Source: Xenorhabdus griffiniae (GTDB taxonomy: Bacteria; Pseudomonadota; Gammaproteobacteria; Enterobacterales; Enterobacteriaceae). From it: DNA of 60,948 bases. The notes under the pieces were generated by a model. That model saw only the letters and a list, made by a program, of their open reading frames with translations, did not search any database and was not told where the DNA came from. Positions 60,101-60,948 of this stretch are shown here, piece by piece. Numbering within the stretch: position 1 is the stretch's first letter; each line of letters starts with the position of its first letter. The stretch spans positions 1-60,948 of the forward strand of contig NZ_JADEUF010000008.1 of assembly GCF_015163655.1 (NCBI RefSeq). The letters run 5' to 3'. A program made the position numbers and the translations under genes.

Positions 60101-60511
60101 TTAGCTGCCTTTCTCCTGCTCAACCGGACGCATCGCTGATTCAACCCGGCTCTTCATAATCACCGCATCAATCAGTTTAATCACTGTCTCTTGCTCTTCC
60201 GGCTGGCATTCTTCAAGGGCTTTAAGCCGCTCAATTAACCGCGTATTACTCAGCGGTAACTGCTCGTCAGACGAACCTAATAACAAATAATCAATCGATG
60301 TCGTAAATAACTCCGCCAGTTGTATCAGTTTATCCGCAGGCGGGATGTGCATCCCGGACTCGTACTTGTTGTACTGCGAAAGCTGTAACCCAATCAGGCC
60401 AGCGATTTCTTTCTGTGTCCGCCGCTGCTGGTTACGCAATGCTTTTAGCCGTTGACCAAATGCCCGGCGCTGTTCTTCAGTCTGCATAATCTCTTCTGTC
60501 ATATCAGCCAT
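60101..60511 (-). CDS. XRE-family HTH transcriptional regulator
   Basis: A 136-residue protein with an N-terminal helix-turn-helix: FGQRLKALRNQQRRTQKEIA, GLIGLQLSQYNKYESGMHIP and LFTTSIDYLLLG. A helical C-terminal tail follows. This is the size and layout of phage-type repressors. An alternative start is the ATG at 60502. It is divergent from the primase-like gene, separated by 122 bases of A+T-rich promoter sequence, so it may control it. Confidence 0.88.
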   Translation of the reverse strand: MADMTEEIMQTEEQRRAFGQRLKALRNQQRRTQKEIAGLIGLQLSQYNKYESGMHIPPADKLIQLAELFTTSIDYLLLGSSDEQLPLSNTRLIERLKALEECQPEEQETVIKLIDAVIMKSRVESAMRPVEQEKGS

Positions 60512-60633
60512 AAAGTGCTCCGAGTATAAGGTGTGTTATTAAAACGACTTGCTTTACTATCGTATTACGATTATATAATATATCGCATAGCGAATCAAAA
60601 TAAATCTTGACAGGTTTTTAAAGGAATATCGAT

Positions 60634-60948
60634 ATGGCTCGCATTCCCGAAGCAGAATTACAGCACCTGAAATCCGCCGTTCCCTTAGTGGCCATCATTG
60701 AGCAGCAGGGGCGGCAGTGGTTTAAGCGCGGCAAAGATATGACGGTACTGTGCCCATTCCATGAGGAAAAAACGCCCTCGATGGTCATTACGCCAGCGAA
60801 AAATCTCTATCACTGCTTTGGCTGCGATGCGGGCGGCTCGGTGCTGGACTGGGTCATGAAAACCGAAGGGTTAAGCCTGCGCCATGCCGTGGAACGCTTG
60901 CGGGCGGTGCTGGGGCATAATCCGGCAGTGGAGCCATTGATACAGCCG
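60634..60948 (+). CDS. CHC2 zinc-finger DNA primase-like protein, N-terminal part
   Basis: The frame from the ATG at 60634, preceded by AAGGA, runs off the window after 105 codons. It encodes a primase zinc-binding domain: LKSAVPLVAIIEQQGRQWF, VLCPFHEEKTPSM and NLYHCFGCDAGGSVLDWVMK, giving the Cys-His-Cys-Cys ligand set. Chromosomal DnaG starts differently and lies elsewhere, so this is probably a mobile-element primase. The rest of the protein is outside the window. Confidence 0.88.
   Translation, partial: MARIPEAELQHLKSAVPLVAIIEQQGRQWFKRGKDMTVLCPFHEEKTPSMVITPAKNLYHCFGCDAGGSVLDWVMKTEGLSLRHAVERLRAVLGHNPAVEPLIQP

Overview
The window looks like a chromosomal segment of an enterobacterium of the Morganellaceae, most likely Xenorhabdus or a close relative. 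This is an inference from three things: protein similarity to the E. coli orthologues I know, an E. coli-like backbone gene order, and small palindromic repeats scattered between genes. From about 3.2 to 48.5 kb the backbone follows the E. coli order sbcC-sbcD / phoB-phoR-brnQ / acpH-queA-tgt-yajC-secD-secF / nrdR-ribD-ribE-nusB-thiL-pgpA / dxs-ispA-xseB / thiI / yajL-panE / yajQ / yajR / cyoEDCBA. Accessory genes sit at the breakpoints.

Layout. 0-3.2 kb: a gltP fragment that loses similarity after about 84 codons, a periplasmic peptide-binding protein, and a hicAB toxin-antitoxin pair. 3.2-14.9 kb: the sbcDC nuclease, the phosphate two-component system phoBR with a visible Pho box, brnQ, gamma-glutamyltranspeptidase and a 2-Cys peroxiredoxin. 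15.1-22.6 kb: acpH, the queuosine genes queA and tgt, here separated by a RelE-like toxin / HTH antitoxin pair, and yajC-secD-secF. 22.7-27 kb: nrdR, riboflavin and thiamine genes, nusB and pgpA. 27-29.5 kb: pyroglutamyl peptidase with a two-subunit putative 5-oxoproline transporter. 29.9-34.5 kb: a three-gene unit encoding a KamA-type radical SAM aminomutase, an ATP-grasp/2-oxoglutarate dioxygenase fusion and an MFS exporter. This looks like a small cluster for an amino-acid or peptide metabolite and is the best candidate here for an undescribed system. 35-43.6 kb: isoprenoid genes, thiI and the yaj genes. 43.7-48.5 kb: the cytochrome bo3 operon. 48.8-60.9 kb: an OmpK/Tsx-like porin, an IS3 relic, then a G+C-rich type VI secretion effector island (vgrG, DUF2169, PAAR-like, rhs). 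The rhs gene ends in an A+T-rich toxin tip followed by a putative immunity gene. A SymE-like gene, an HTH regulator and the start of a CHC2 zinc-finger primase close the window.

Two families of short non-coding repeats recur. Family 1 is about 105 bp, begins TATACCAATC, ends GCGTATA or GGTATA, and usually has a CCCCGC/GCGGGG hairpin in the middle. It has five copies (8231, 26961, 29776, 34804, 42029), one of which supplies the stop codon of pgpA. Family 2 is about 95 bp with a hairpin built on TTCCTTACCCCGCG. It has two full copies, one inside the phoB leader between the Pho box and the start codon and one at the edge of the type VI island, plus one internally deleted copy at 34661.

Starts were chosen by homology and ribosome-binding sites. 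All family assignments were made by eye from remembered sequences, without searches.
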